A stretch of DNA of 64,000 nucleotides from Fonsecaea monophora (Eukaryota; Ascomycota; Eurotiomycetes; Chaetothyriales; Herpotrichiellaceae), in assembly GCF_001642475.1 (NCBI RefSeq), contig NW_019173933.1:124001-188000 (forward strand), written 5' to 3'. This document shows positions 10,035 through 19,771 of this stretch, piece after piece. How positions within the stretch are numbered: position 1 is the first letter of the stretch; every line of letters starts with the position of its first letter. Both the position numbers and the translations under genes were made by a program. Under the pieces are notes generated by a model, which was not told the origin of the DNA, made no database searches, and saw only the letters and a program-made list of their open reading frames with translations.

Positions 10035-10240
10035 ACAGACATTGCGGCTGAGGACGAGGAGTATTAGGGCTACTCGCTCAGCGGTTCAATGCTGCAGACG
10101 GTTAGGCATCTATACCGGCAGACAACGTGGCTGGCATCGCAGTCACCTTAGGACTCGGTCACAACGGCAACATCGAAAATGCGACCCTTCTCAGGAACCA
10201 TCTCCAGCAAGTGGCACGGCGTCAAAAGTGTTAACCCACC
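10035..10240 (+). pseudogene. Short relic resembling a class II glutamine amidotransferase (PurF-type) segment
   Basis: One frame at about 10120-10236 reads ASIPADNVAGIAVTLGLG followed by HNGNIENATLLRNHLQQVARR and a stop. This matches the pattern 'pl-x-GI-x-l-x-HNGN-(I/L)-xNA-x-LR-x-L' of Ntn-type glutamine amidotransferase domains such as amidophosphoribosyltransferase. Upstream the frame is interrupted by a stop, and no catalytic N-terminal Cys or phosphoribosyltransferase part is visible. At most it is a fragment of about 40 residues; the similarity could be chance. Confidence 0.3.
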
Positions 10241-11152
10241 GCCGATCGCTGGTAAAGCCGATCTACACATTCAAGGAAGATTCTACGCCCCCTTTCTCAG
10301 GCTCTTCAGAAATGTGAGCACTTGACATGAGCCTATTGCGTTTGACAATGAGTCGATCTGCTAAAGCTACTATGCGAGAGTCACCTCATGCTAATCTAAT
10401 GTCAACGTTACGGCGTAATGGGGTCGGAAGAACGCTAGACTAGAACTTTGGACGAGAGGACTTCCATACGTAGACAATAGCCCCCAATTCATGTGAAGTA
10501 GACTCGAGGTCGTCGTGCTGGAATCCGGAAAACCTGGGCTTTGATTATTGTTTCAGCCATAAGAAGCACCTCCCGCAGTCACTACATGACAGACTTCCAG
10601 AGTGCCAACATCCCCCTCTTCCATCAGACCGATAGACCACTAGCCATTCATTGCACCGTCTTTTACCTCTTCTTTCTATCTTCCTACTTTTGGTGGCTCA
10701 AGACTTCTCGCCCGTCACGGTCTGCCTTACCAGCACAGACATACTCCCTATGGCCTCCATCTGTCTCCAATCAGTGACAGCTCCTCTTTTGTGACGAGCT
10801 CGCAAGAACTTACAGTCAGTTTTGGGAGACTCGCTGGTGGTAATATTACAGACTGCACGCAGTTAGACCACCTGTACGGTTCGACACGGCGGTCAGAAGT
10901 CTGGGTCTGGCAGAGGTGACTGAAACCTGTTGTCGCTGTACAAAACTTTCCCTTTGCTCTCGTCTTTTAACCTAGGCCTGCAGTTTTTATCCTCTTTCTT
11001 CCAAACCTCAAGCCTCAAGCCTCTCTAAAGCTACTGTCTCCAGTTGATCAAGTGCCTCCAAATCGTTGCTCAAAGGCACCTCTGTCGTCTCCGGTGACGT
11101 CCCTATTCTGCTTCGCTTGTCACCATACCGTTCTTCGGTACGAGAAGTTGTG
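10241..11152. other. Intergenic/promoter region of the 924-aa gene
   Basis: No gene recognised. The last 250 bp are pyrimidine-rich (CTTTCC, CCTCTTTC, CTTCCAAACC runs), as is common in core promoters and 5' leaders of filamentous fungi, and lead into ATG 11153. Confidence 0.45.
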
Positions 11153-14009
11153 ATGCGGACGAACATGGATGAGAATATTCTCCAAAGTCTGGCATCTCAG
11201 AGGACGCAACAGTGCCAACTGATCGATCTCACCTTGGGTAAGATGGGGAAACTGTATGAAGCTGAGTCGGCCATCTTGCGTGACCTCTACAAGGAGGATC
11301 GATGGCGCTGGTCCCCAGAATATGGCCTCCAAGTCGGACTTCCTCAAGACCTGAAAGTTCAATGGTTTTCACGCGAATCAGCTCATGATTTGCAGAATCG
11401 GGTTCGCCCCTTGACTCTTACTGACGGTGATCCGGACCCGAATGCGGATCGACGTTTGGATACTCAAGACTATTTGTGGCTCTTGTCACAGTTGTTACAT
11501 TACGAGTTGGGCTTTGCGCTGACTCCTGTGAGTGCCTTTTCTGTTGTTCATCGATCGATGACTTTCTTTACGGCAAACTTATTGATGCAGTCCTGACAGT
11601 GACATTCAGATCGACGCGGCGGCCAGGATCGCAGTCGCCCTCCGCACTGGTAATATACGCCAACCAACAAAGCTCCAGCGTCGCGCGCTGAACCTGAGAC
11701 GGCAGTACCGAGTTCCAAATAGTCTTCAGGACGAAGAACTAGAATCAAGCTCAGAGGTCGATGAACAAATGACCGGCTACAAAGGTGAATCAGAAGGAGA
11801 ACAAGAGCTCGAAGACGACAGCACCGAGGACGGACTGGCTCCTACACAGTCCTCGCTTGGATCTAGCCCGGAGAGACCGTTGGCATTGGAGCATGTCATC
11901 ACAAACGGAAAGGCGTTTGCTCTCGACCCTATTCGAAGCAAAGTCCATTCCTACACAAGTGGAGAATACCTGGATAAGAGAAAAAGAGCTACAATTGCCT
12001 CTACCACCGACCCTAGACAGACTCTGGTAGCCACGACTTCAACCATTGCTAAACCAGCAAAGAAGCCCTGGTCCTTCCACTCACAGCACCTTCTGAAAAC
12101 TCATGAACATCCCCCCTCAGAATCGCGACCGGCCCCATTCAATGGACAGATCGATACAGACAGGCACGCGCACAGAGGACAGACTCTTCCTGCTTCAGGA
12201 GATGCCACCCCAGCTCCGTCTACAACTAATCATGATTTAAATTTGGGCAAGGGATGCGAGAGGGTGATTGCATGCGATACCAGACTTCTTTCGGCTTCTC
12301 GAGCTGACTCGTCTGAAACTGCCTCTGATACGTTGACTGCCCTGAACGATGACACTACACAACAGGATCGAAGCGCCATACCCACTGTAGAGCCAATCAC
12401 TCGATGTCCTATTAATGGTTCAAGGGTGGCGAACTTTCAGTCTGATGCCCTACAAAACCTTTCCGGGACCCGGACACCGCTCTCTCAGACTGGGGTGATA
12501 TATCTAACAATCGAGGACACAGATCCAGGAATCTCCAAGCCTGACAGTACTGCGTTGATTCAACCACATAACACTGTCCCAGCTACAAAGGATTTGGAAA
12601 CAGGAAATCGACCAAGCAAAGGCATGCCAATCTGTATTGTCATTGAAGACTCGGACTGCGAGCACCGTGCAGAGCATCGGCATGGGAATGGAGTGCCTTC
12701 GATGAGGAAATTAAAAAGGAGAAAGGTCTCTGTCAAACCCCTTATTGCCTCGGGGTCTTTTTTTACCGGAAGGTCGATCTATTCACTCCCGCCCAGTGAC
12801 ATTGACGGTGATGATGGAACCCGATTGCCCGGTCGTCAGAGAAGCCTCTCAAGTGCGGCGTATAGGTTGAACACCAGATTCCCTTCAGTAAAACGCACCG
12901 CTGCAAACCACAATAACAACACCCAAAGCAGAGTCCGTACCGAAATACGAGAAGGCACAATAGATGTGTTGTCAAATGGTGGGACTAGCCATGGGAAATG
13001 TACACCAGGTGCTTGCATGCCCGATGCACAATACAAACCACATCCTCCCTGGCAGTTCAGAGACCCTTCTGCTTCAACAGAAAGCGGTATGAACAGCACA
13101 GCCATGAAGTACTCTGCCCGACATAAGTCTTCGTCAGAATCTCCCGCTGCGACCAATGTCATTTCTGGTACGGTCAGAAAAGTTCCATCACCGTGGAGAC
13201 GGAATTTATCTTATGGTCCCTTGCCTATTCACCAAGAAAATACTAAATGCTTCAAAGATGCATCTTCGAATCTCCGAATCGCGCATTCAAACAAGAAAAC
13301 AAGCGCGAAGAGGTCGAAACTGCAGAAGAAGACACAGCGACAAAGACCACAGCAACACACTACCGAAACAAGATTCACTGGTTGCGATATTTATTCCCTA
13401 CATGCGAAAGTCGAAGCGGGCCGGAAGAACATTGACATGGTCGTCGAAGAGCTCCGTAATAGCTCTCAGGGATCTGTCCGAAGTTGCAGAAGTTCGCGCG
13501 GAGACAAACGCGGAGACAAACGCGGAGACAAACGATCTCATACTGCAGCGTTCAACGACCATGGGAGCTCAAGTACACGGGATCAAAGGAAAAAGAGCAG
13601 AAATCAAACGTCTTGCGAATTGGTGAAAAGAGCTATCTCAAGTACTCCGAAGAGCATCCTGCCACGTGAGTGCGAGATGCCCATATTCCCTAAGTTGGAA
13701 TATATCATGGGGTGCGATGAGAATGGTGTTCCTGCAGTACGCCTACCATTCCGTCGACCGACGCCTCTTACTCACACTCTGCGGGACCAGGTGGGCAACC
13801 CATTGCCTCGCGAGGAGACGCCTCTTCGGTATATTCTGAAATATGACCAAGAGCAGCGACGTAGGGATCCAAAGACGAGAGCGAATCGCTGGAGCCGATT
13901 CCCCAAGCCATCGCCCCAGAGGACCGGGAAAGGAATCTGGCACAGGCAGGTCAAGTCTGCAAAGATGCCCCTCAGAGGTTGCTGGCCGAGGGGACCACAG
14001 GCGGCGTGA
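11153..14009 (+). CDS. Unrecognised 924-aa protein, mostly disordered, with SUMO-interaction-like motifs
   Basis: Two exons, 11153-11527 and 11610-14009, joined by an 82-nt intron (gtgagt...ttcag); the frame is open throughout, 800 codons in exon 2. The start ATG 11153 gives MRTNMDENILQSLASQ. Residues 1-160 look folded: helical, with RWSPEYGLQVGLPQDLKVQW and DTQDYLWLLSQLLHYELGFALTPIDAAARIAVAL. The remainder is rich in Ser/Thr/Pro/Arg and low complexity. Near residues 420 and 465 are VIYLTIEDTD and ICIVIEDSD, hydrophobic cores followed by acids, like SUMO-interacting motifs. FTG-x2-IYSL occurs twice (about 510 and 713), and the tetrapeptide RGDK is repeated near 755. Basic patches (KLKRRKV, KRSKLQKK) suggest nuclear location. 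No known domain was recognised; function is unknown. Confidence 0.75.
13498..13533 (+). repeat. Three copies of a 12-bp repeat inside the 924-aa gene
   Basis: The 12-bp unit cggagacaaacg is repeated three times in tandem and encodes RGDK repeats. The length is a multiple of three, so copy-number changes would keep the frame. Confidence 0.8.
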
Positions 14010-14330
14010 AGGAACACCTTTGTAAGAAAGTCTGATTTGGTCCTTTTCCAAGTATGTGAGGGATGTTTCGACAGGGTAGTTCTGATGTTGTAGGATGTGA
14101 AGGAGGGATATTGAGACGAAAACGACGAGGCTTTATACCAAAGTGAACACCTAGACAGACTACCAAACGTGGTCTCGCTCCATTTTGTCTCTTTCTCCGA
14201 CCCATGAAGGACGAGGCTGCTTGTGCTTCCTGATTTATCCGCAAGTTTGTCTGATCCGCCGAGCCTCTCTCTTCCCGCCTCTGTCTCTCCCTCATCCCTC
14301 CCTCGCGGGGGTCCTGGCTCGGGTGTCTCC
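14010..14330. other. Convergent 3' region
   Basis: About 320 bp between the ends of the 924-aa gene and the PhyH gene. It holds the two 3' untranslated regions; CT-rich runs near 14260-14310 belong to the PhyH side. No gene was seen. Confidence 0.5.
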
Positions 14331-15562
14331 TCACAACACGACCGTCTCGGCATCCACGACGCCAAACAACTCCTGCATGGGGTCCTTGTAATCCGTGGCG
14401 AAGCCGCAGAACGGCGGACTCACCCCGTACCCGAGCAGGCGCTGTGCCTTTGTGGGCAGCGACGACGCCACCGACGGTGGGACCGTCAGGTATTGGTTCT
14501 CGACTTGGCGGTACATTCCTGGATTAGATTTGTGGTGAGATTTACGAGATCGAGAGATTGAGAGAAGAGAGGGAAGGGGGGGTTGGGGGGGAGTAAAGAA
14601 AAAATGTAGGGTGAGAGAGTTGAGTGAAGTAAAACTATTGGGGGGCAACCAAACCTTTTGTGAGAAAGATGCCGACTGTCTCCCGGACTTGGTCCCTGTT
14701 TTCAAGATACGCGAGTCAGTTCTCGTTCGCCATAGTGGGCTTCCTACCCTCCGTGTAAGGCCTCGAGAATAAAGTGGCAAAAAAAACAACGACAAAAAAC
14801 TCACGTTGTCTGGTTAGCACCACCCGCGTGCTAGATCGCAAAAGGAGACTTATGTCAGTGCCGCCGCAGTAAGAGAGACAGAGAGAACAGGCCTGCCAAA
14901 ATACTCACGTATGTGCTCCCCAGAAAGATGGTGGCGTCGCCCGGCTCCAGCTCGGCCGGCACCGCCTCGTGGTCGTACGGACAGCGATCGTCCTTCCATC
15001 GGTGAGAGCCCGGGATGAGGACGGTGGCGCCGTTCTCTCGAGTCGTCTTGACCGTCGCGACCACGCAGCCAATCAGCACAGAGTCGTGGCCCGACCGGAC
15101 GTGGTAGTCGATGTCGTCCCGATGCAGGCCCTGCTGCCTGCTGCCCGGGTTCACCTGGAACCCGACGGTGCTGGAGATCTGCGGCTTGGACACGGCCACC
15201 TGCCTCTCCTGGCCGATCCAGTACTCGAACTTGGACGTCAGGAGCCGGGACGCCACCTCGTTGAAGAGGGGGTTGAGGGCCAGGTCGACGCACGTGGCCG
15301 ATTTGCCCAAGAGCCCGATGGCCCGCCGCGTCGTGTTGGGGAAGAAGCCGCTCTTGTCGCCCCCGTCGGCGTCAAAATGCGGTTTGAGATCGCGGCGGAT
15401 CTGCGCCGCCTGTTCGGCGGTGATCAGGTTCGTCACAATGACGGCACCGTCCCGTTCGAGAAACTCCTGGACCACGTCCGCTGTGGTCTCGGGGTCCCGG
15501 GCGTCAACTCGGGCCAGGGACGGTGTTGTGGACGGGCCACTCGAGGACACAGGGACAGCCAT
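14331..15562 (-). CDS. Phytanoyl-CoA dioxygenase family protein (PhyH), 302 aa, four exons
   Basis: Exons are 14909-15562, 14805-14830, 14655-14695 and 14331-14518; introns are 78, 109 and 136 nt with GT-AG ends, sum 303 codons. The start is ATG 15562 (MAVPVSSSGPSTTPS). The product is a Fe(II)/2-oxoglutarate dioxygenase. The metal-binding HxD is in LHRDDIDYH, the block ENGATVLIPGSHRW is the family core, and the distal metal His is in STYHAGGAN, split by intron 1 just before the His. The C-terminal helices MYRQVENQYLTVPPSVASSL and QRLLGYGVSPP are typical of fungal PhyH enzymes of specialised metabolism and catabolism. Exons 2 and 3 are very small (26 and 41 nt). The substrate cannot be inferred, and neighbouring genes do not form an obvious biosynthetic cluster. 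Confidence 0.88.
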
Positions 15563-16950
15563 ATCTGGTGCCAGTAGAAATAGATCCTTCGAGTCGTGCC
15601 AACTAGGCGTGGACGATAGGTTCGCAGGAAAAGAGCTTGACAGGCGAAGCAAGGGCGCTGAGTCGTGGCTACACAAGACTGGAGCCTCAAGACACGCCGA
15701 AAACGGCTCAGCAGGACCTTTTCATATTTGTGGAGGGATTCTACGACAGCAACCTCGACGGGGACAAGAAGATCTCTCGCGCAGTGCCGTTGATGGCACG
15801 CAACACTAGTATGAGTTCAAGCACGACAAGCACCGAGCGGGGGACATGGTGTAATGGTCTGATAGGTCAAGGGAAAAGTACTCCTCTTTGGGAAACCAGT
15901 CCAAAGGCCGTGGAGAGCGAGGAGGCGCTAGGTGATCGCTCTAGAGAGCTAATCTAGATGTCACATTTGAGAAATGGGCGACCGGGGCCTCCAAAGGCGA
16001 GCCGTCACAGTCGCCGATATGCGTCAAAGGTGGATCAAGCACCACTCGAGACGAGAGGAGAGATGGTCCTTCTGGCCCACGATTCCATGGATTGATTCGA
16101 CAGAGGAATCCCTCCTTGATAGCGAAAGATGACTAAAAGGTCCAATGGTTCGACCGTGCAAGTCCGATGATTTCCGGCCTGTCGGAGCCGAGGAGCCCTT
16201 GAGGTGGGATTGAACATTGATACAAGTAGTGGTCGGCGACATTGCGACTCATCACCAATTTTTATCCTGTTTCGTCCTCATCAATCCGAAAATTGGAGGG
16301 GAACGCGATCATTCTATTCTGACTGGGTGGATATCATGGTTCTTTCGATCAACTGAACATGGCCTCACAAAGCGGGACGGGCGGGACAGGGAACGACGGG
16401 GCTCAGCGCAATGGATAGATGCCAAGACTCTAATGGCGGAACTCAAGCAAAGGTCTGAGCTAAGATGTTCTAGGCATTAACAAGGCTGAGGCACGAGTGT
16501 TTCAACCAATCACCGCTGATCAACGTACCTGGACCACAGTTTACTAGCCTCTCTCCAAACTTGAGCGCCACCAGAGCTTCTCCTCATGCCCTGACAAGGT
16601 TGCCCAACTGATGTTTTCATCAAACATCAACCATGAGAGTCATTGCCTACTGCATTGGGGAGTAAAAACGATCTCCATCTTCTCATGAAGTATTAGACCC
16701 TGTTATTTTCGGGGGTTTATCCTCATTGTATTCATCAATCATCATTACCAAGCGTGCATCTCCAACAACTTTTCAAAACCAACGGTCATGGCACTAGGGC
16801 AATCTTTAACAAACTGTGGCGACATGGTGTGACCCCGTATCACGCCTGGAGATTTTCCGCTTCGCGAAAAGGTCCTTCAAAGTTGATTCGTGGTCTCTGC
16901 TAAAAATGAAACAAAAGAACGGCGTGTCCAAAGCCAAGTCTACGAGCCAC
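15563..16950. other. 1.4-kb region between PhyH promoter and the coiled-coil gene
   Basis: The first 200-300 bp should be the PhyH promoter. Open frames (for example 15637-15957) carry no recognisable features. A GGTTCGACCG string near 16150 resembles a tRNA B box only loosely and has no A box or foldable acceptor stem. Nothing else was identified. Confidence 0.45.
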
Positions 16951-19173
16951 CTAACGTCGAGCTTTTCGCCTGCGGGGCGCAAGAGGCTCGTCATCGATAT
17001 CATCCGGGGGGTTTGTAGACAATTCTTCTCTCTGTGAGCGCTTGCGTTTTAAGCTGCTTGTAGGCGGACGAGTTTCACCACCGGGTGGTTGCTTCTTCAA
17101 CGCAGAGCTGGGCGGTGATTTTGTTGTTTCCTTCGTCGTTTCCGGGATTTCTTCCTCCCGGTGGTCATCGTCACTGCTTGAGATTTGGAGCACCGTAGGA
17201 CGACTCGTAGTCTCATCCTCAACCCGCTGCGAAGCATAAGCATTCCTGTTGACCAAGTCTTGGCAAGTCGCCAGGTCTGTTTCGACTCGACCAATCGAGG
17301 TGGTCACATTTTGAACTTGTTTCGCCAGATTCCCATACATAGAATACAAATTGTCAACGTCTCGTTTGACGGGAATTTCCATCGCTTGCTCAATCAAGGC
17401 GTCGAGCTGCTTCTTGTTGTATTCAAAAACAGGTTTGCCGGCAGGACCCTCCTTAATAAATGTCAAATGTTGCGAGAGACTTTCATGGCGTTTTGTCAAG
17501 CGGCCATGGAAATACGCGAGCTTGTCCAGGTCTGCCTGGAACTGATTATTCCGCTCGTCGTGCTTGGCAAATTGATCGGCAGCATCTTGAAACCTTAGCT
17601 CACACCATTCACGTAGACCTGCCAATTCTGCTTTAAGGGTTTCATACCCATCCCAGCCTCGTGCCGCCATGTTAGCTAGGTCATGGTCACTCATGTCGGC
17701 CTTGGGCAACCGATCGTTCAGTGATTGTATCTCTTGACCGAAGGATTCTGCCAGGTCTTGTTGCTTGTTCGCCTGTTTGGCCAGTTGCATCCGTAGGATT
17801 TTCACGTCTTCGGCCATTCTTGTGGTATCCAGTCCAGCTGTGGTTGCTTTAAGCGTTGATAGTTCTCCAAAAACTTCTTTCGCCAAAGAAGCGATCTCCT
17901 TTTGAACGGTCTCGATTTGTGCGTGGTTGGCCGCGGTGGCAGCATCAGATGTTTTGACAGCTTCCTCGAGCGTTGAAATCCGACGAGAGAGCGACTCCAG
18001 GTCTGACCCTAGACCATCATATTTCGTCGCGAGAACTTGCTCGATCGTAGAAGAGAGCGACTCGGACTGTGGATGGAACTTGCCATATTTCGTTTTCCAC
18101 TCTTCTTGCATGGCCTCGAGTTTGACATTGAGACTCTGCCGAGTTCGTTCAGTCTGGTCTAAGACCTGCTTCTGTGTTACCTTCAACTGTGTTTGGACCT
18201 TCTGGATCTCTTCTTCGTTCACCCTTGCTAACGCTGCAGGTATAGTTGCCAGTTCTTGGATGCGCTCATCCATGGATGTTGAACTCTGTTGTAGACCATT
18301 CATTGACTCCCGCAGGGTATCCTGGTTGGTCCCCAGTGTCTCTGAGTATGCTTTGATACCATCAAGGTCGGCACGGTGTTGAGACTGCGTCTTTTCGAGG
18401 TTTCGGATGCTTCGATCTGCTTCCGTGTGTTTCGCATCATGCCTTTCCACTTTGGAGTCTATTTTGTTCAGTTTATCGTCGAATTTCTTCAGACACTGGT
18501 CTACCGACAATTGCTGGGGTTGGAATTCTTCTAGCCTTTGCATACTGGCTTTCGACCGCTCGTCCTGCTCCATTTGTTGCGAGCGGAGACCTTCCAGTTC
18601 TTGTTGAATAGCCCCAACTTGATCAGTTAATGTCTTGATTTGGTCATCCTTAGCATTGACGATCTCTAGCAAGAGTCGTATGAAGCTGCCTCCGGATTTC
18701 TGTGTCTTCTCCTGGCAACTGGTTTCCTGCTTTTTGGCAATGCTATGTTCATACTGAAACCGACGCGTCTTCTTTTCAGCCTCTTTAATAAGGTCGGGGA
18801 ACGGATTCTCCATTCCTTGTTCCCTTTCGAGCTCTCGTCGAGCAACCTTGCCTTGAGAGCAAAGGTACTCGCTTCTGCGCCTCCAGAAATCGGTTTCAAT
18901 GGCGGCTGTGACATGGGAGAAGAAGGCACTTTCGACTTCAGATTGTTCGGACGGCATGGTAGGAGGATTGCCCAGCGTACTGACCGGGCTCGTCCGGGTA
19001 CTTGTCGAGGCTGTAGGTGTCGTCTTGCTGGCCGAAGCCCTGTCCCTGACAGCGCCAACATCCTCAGCCGAATGCGCCGGTTTGTGTTTCCCTCTGAGTC
19101 GCGGGTCTCGCAGCAGTGAAGGAGAACTAGTTGCTGGAGACGAGCCCGGGGGTTTGGAAGGTGATTTTTGCAT
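16951..19173 (-). CDS. Coiled-coil protein of 740 aa, single exon, probably nuclear
   Basis: A continuous frame from ATG 19173 to a stop at 16951, no introns needed. Residues 1-75 are Ser/Pro/Thr-rich. About 75-150 holds a charged helical block (VESAFFSHVTAAIETDFWRRR). From about 160 to 640 almost the whole chain is heptad-like with Leu, Glu, Gln and Lys (LTDQVGAIQQELEGLRSQQ; FDDKLNKIDSKVERHDAKH), indicating long coiled coils with breaks. The C-terminal 80 residues are disordered, with acidic SSSDDDHREEE and the basic signals SLKRKRSQREE and PRRRKARR, likely bipartite nuclear localisation. The overall form suits a spindle-pole, kinetochore or chromatin tether protein, but no family was recognised. 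It is divergent from RVB2 with a 600-bp shared upstream region. Confidence 0.75.
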   Translation of the reverse strand: MQKSPSKPPGSSPATSSPSLLRDPRLRGKHKPAHSAEDVGAVRDRASASKTTPTASTSTRTSPVSTLGNPPTMPSEQSEVESAFFSHVTAAIETDFWRRRSEYLCSQGKVARRELEREQGMENPFPDLIKEAEKKTRRFQYEHSIAKKQETSCQEKTQKSGGSFIRLLLEIVNAKDDQIKTLTDQVGAIQQELEGLRSQQMEQDERSKASMQRLEEFQPQQLSVDQCLKKFDDKLNKIDSKVERHDAKHTEADRSIRNLEKTQSQHRADLDGIKAYSETLGTNQDTLRESMNGLQQSSTSMDERIQELATIPAALARVNEEEIQKVQTQLKVTQKQVLDQTERTRQSLNVKLEAMQEEWKTKYGKFHPQSESLSSTIEQVLATKYDGLGSDLESLSRRISTLEEAVKTSDAATAANHAQIETVQKEIASLAKEVFGELSTLKATTAGLDTTRMAEDVKILRMQLAKQANKQQDLAESFGQEIQSLNDRLPKADMSDHDLANMAARGWDGYETLKAELAGLREWCELRFQDAADQFAKHDERNNQFQADLDKLAYFHGRLTKRHESLSQHLTFIKEGPAGKPVFEYNKKQLDALIEQAMEIPVKRDVDNLYSMYGNLAKQVQNVTTSIGRVETDLATCQDLVNRNAYASQRVEDETTSRPTVLQISSSDDDHREEEIPETTKETTKSPPSSALKKQPPGGETRPPTSSLKRKRSQREELSTNPPDDIDDEPLAPRRRKARR

Positions 19174-19771
19174 AGTGCTGGTGTATTGACTCCCAAGCCA
19201 CTCGGTAGCAAATATGATTCTCAGTGAGTGGCCGAAGTGCCAGATGCCTAGAAATGCAGCCGCGATGGTTCAGGAAAGCGCAATATATTTTCATGTATTG
19301 AAGGGAGGGATAAATGCGAGGCGAATGTACTAGACAGCGAGCGCAGGCAGCCTCAGGATACACTGGAAGTCGAATATACGGGAACTTTGGGATATGACAT
19401 CTGTGGCAATTGACAAAGACAATGTGCCTTCCCGTCAAGATTGTTTCCTTTAGGTTCGCCCAATGTAAAGCACCGGGTATGTCGGTACCCTTGCTGCATC
19501 AACGTACATACAAAGGCTCATGTACCTCGTACCTAAGTAGATTGTCGTTGGGTCGCAGTCCAGGATTTCTGCGTGACGAGGGTTCCGCAGAAAACGGAAG
19601 GTCATCCGACTGCGCCAACTTTCCTCAGAGAAAGTCGGTTCCCGTGAATTTATTCACTATCCGCAGAAAGCCTCGGACTGGACTGGAAATATCGATGCTT
19701 GGTGCCTATTCATCTACCTCTCCTCAAAGTGATCCCTTCGTCTTCGCCTCAGATTTTACTATTGTTGGAAA
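19174..19771. other. Divergent promoter region (coiled-coil gene / RVB2)
   Basis: About 600 bp separating divergent start codons at 19173 and 19772. No gene was seen. It should hold both promoters; no TATA-like element stands out. Confidence 0.5.

Noticed and set aside
14969..15577. 202-codon plus-strand frame across the PhyH gene
   Set aside because: It is the antisense shadow of a GC-rich exon with a proven family signature on the minus strand; its composition is Arg/Val/Leu-rich without structure.
16140..16210. Possible tRNA (GGTTCGACCG)
   Set aside because: No A box, no matching acceptor stem and a poor B box.
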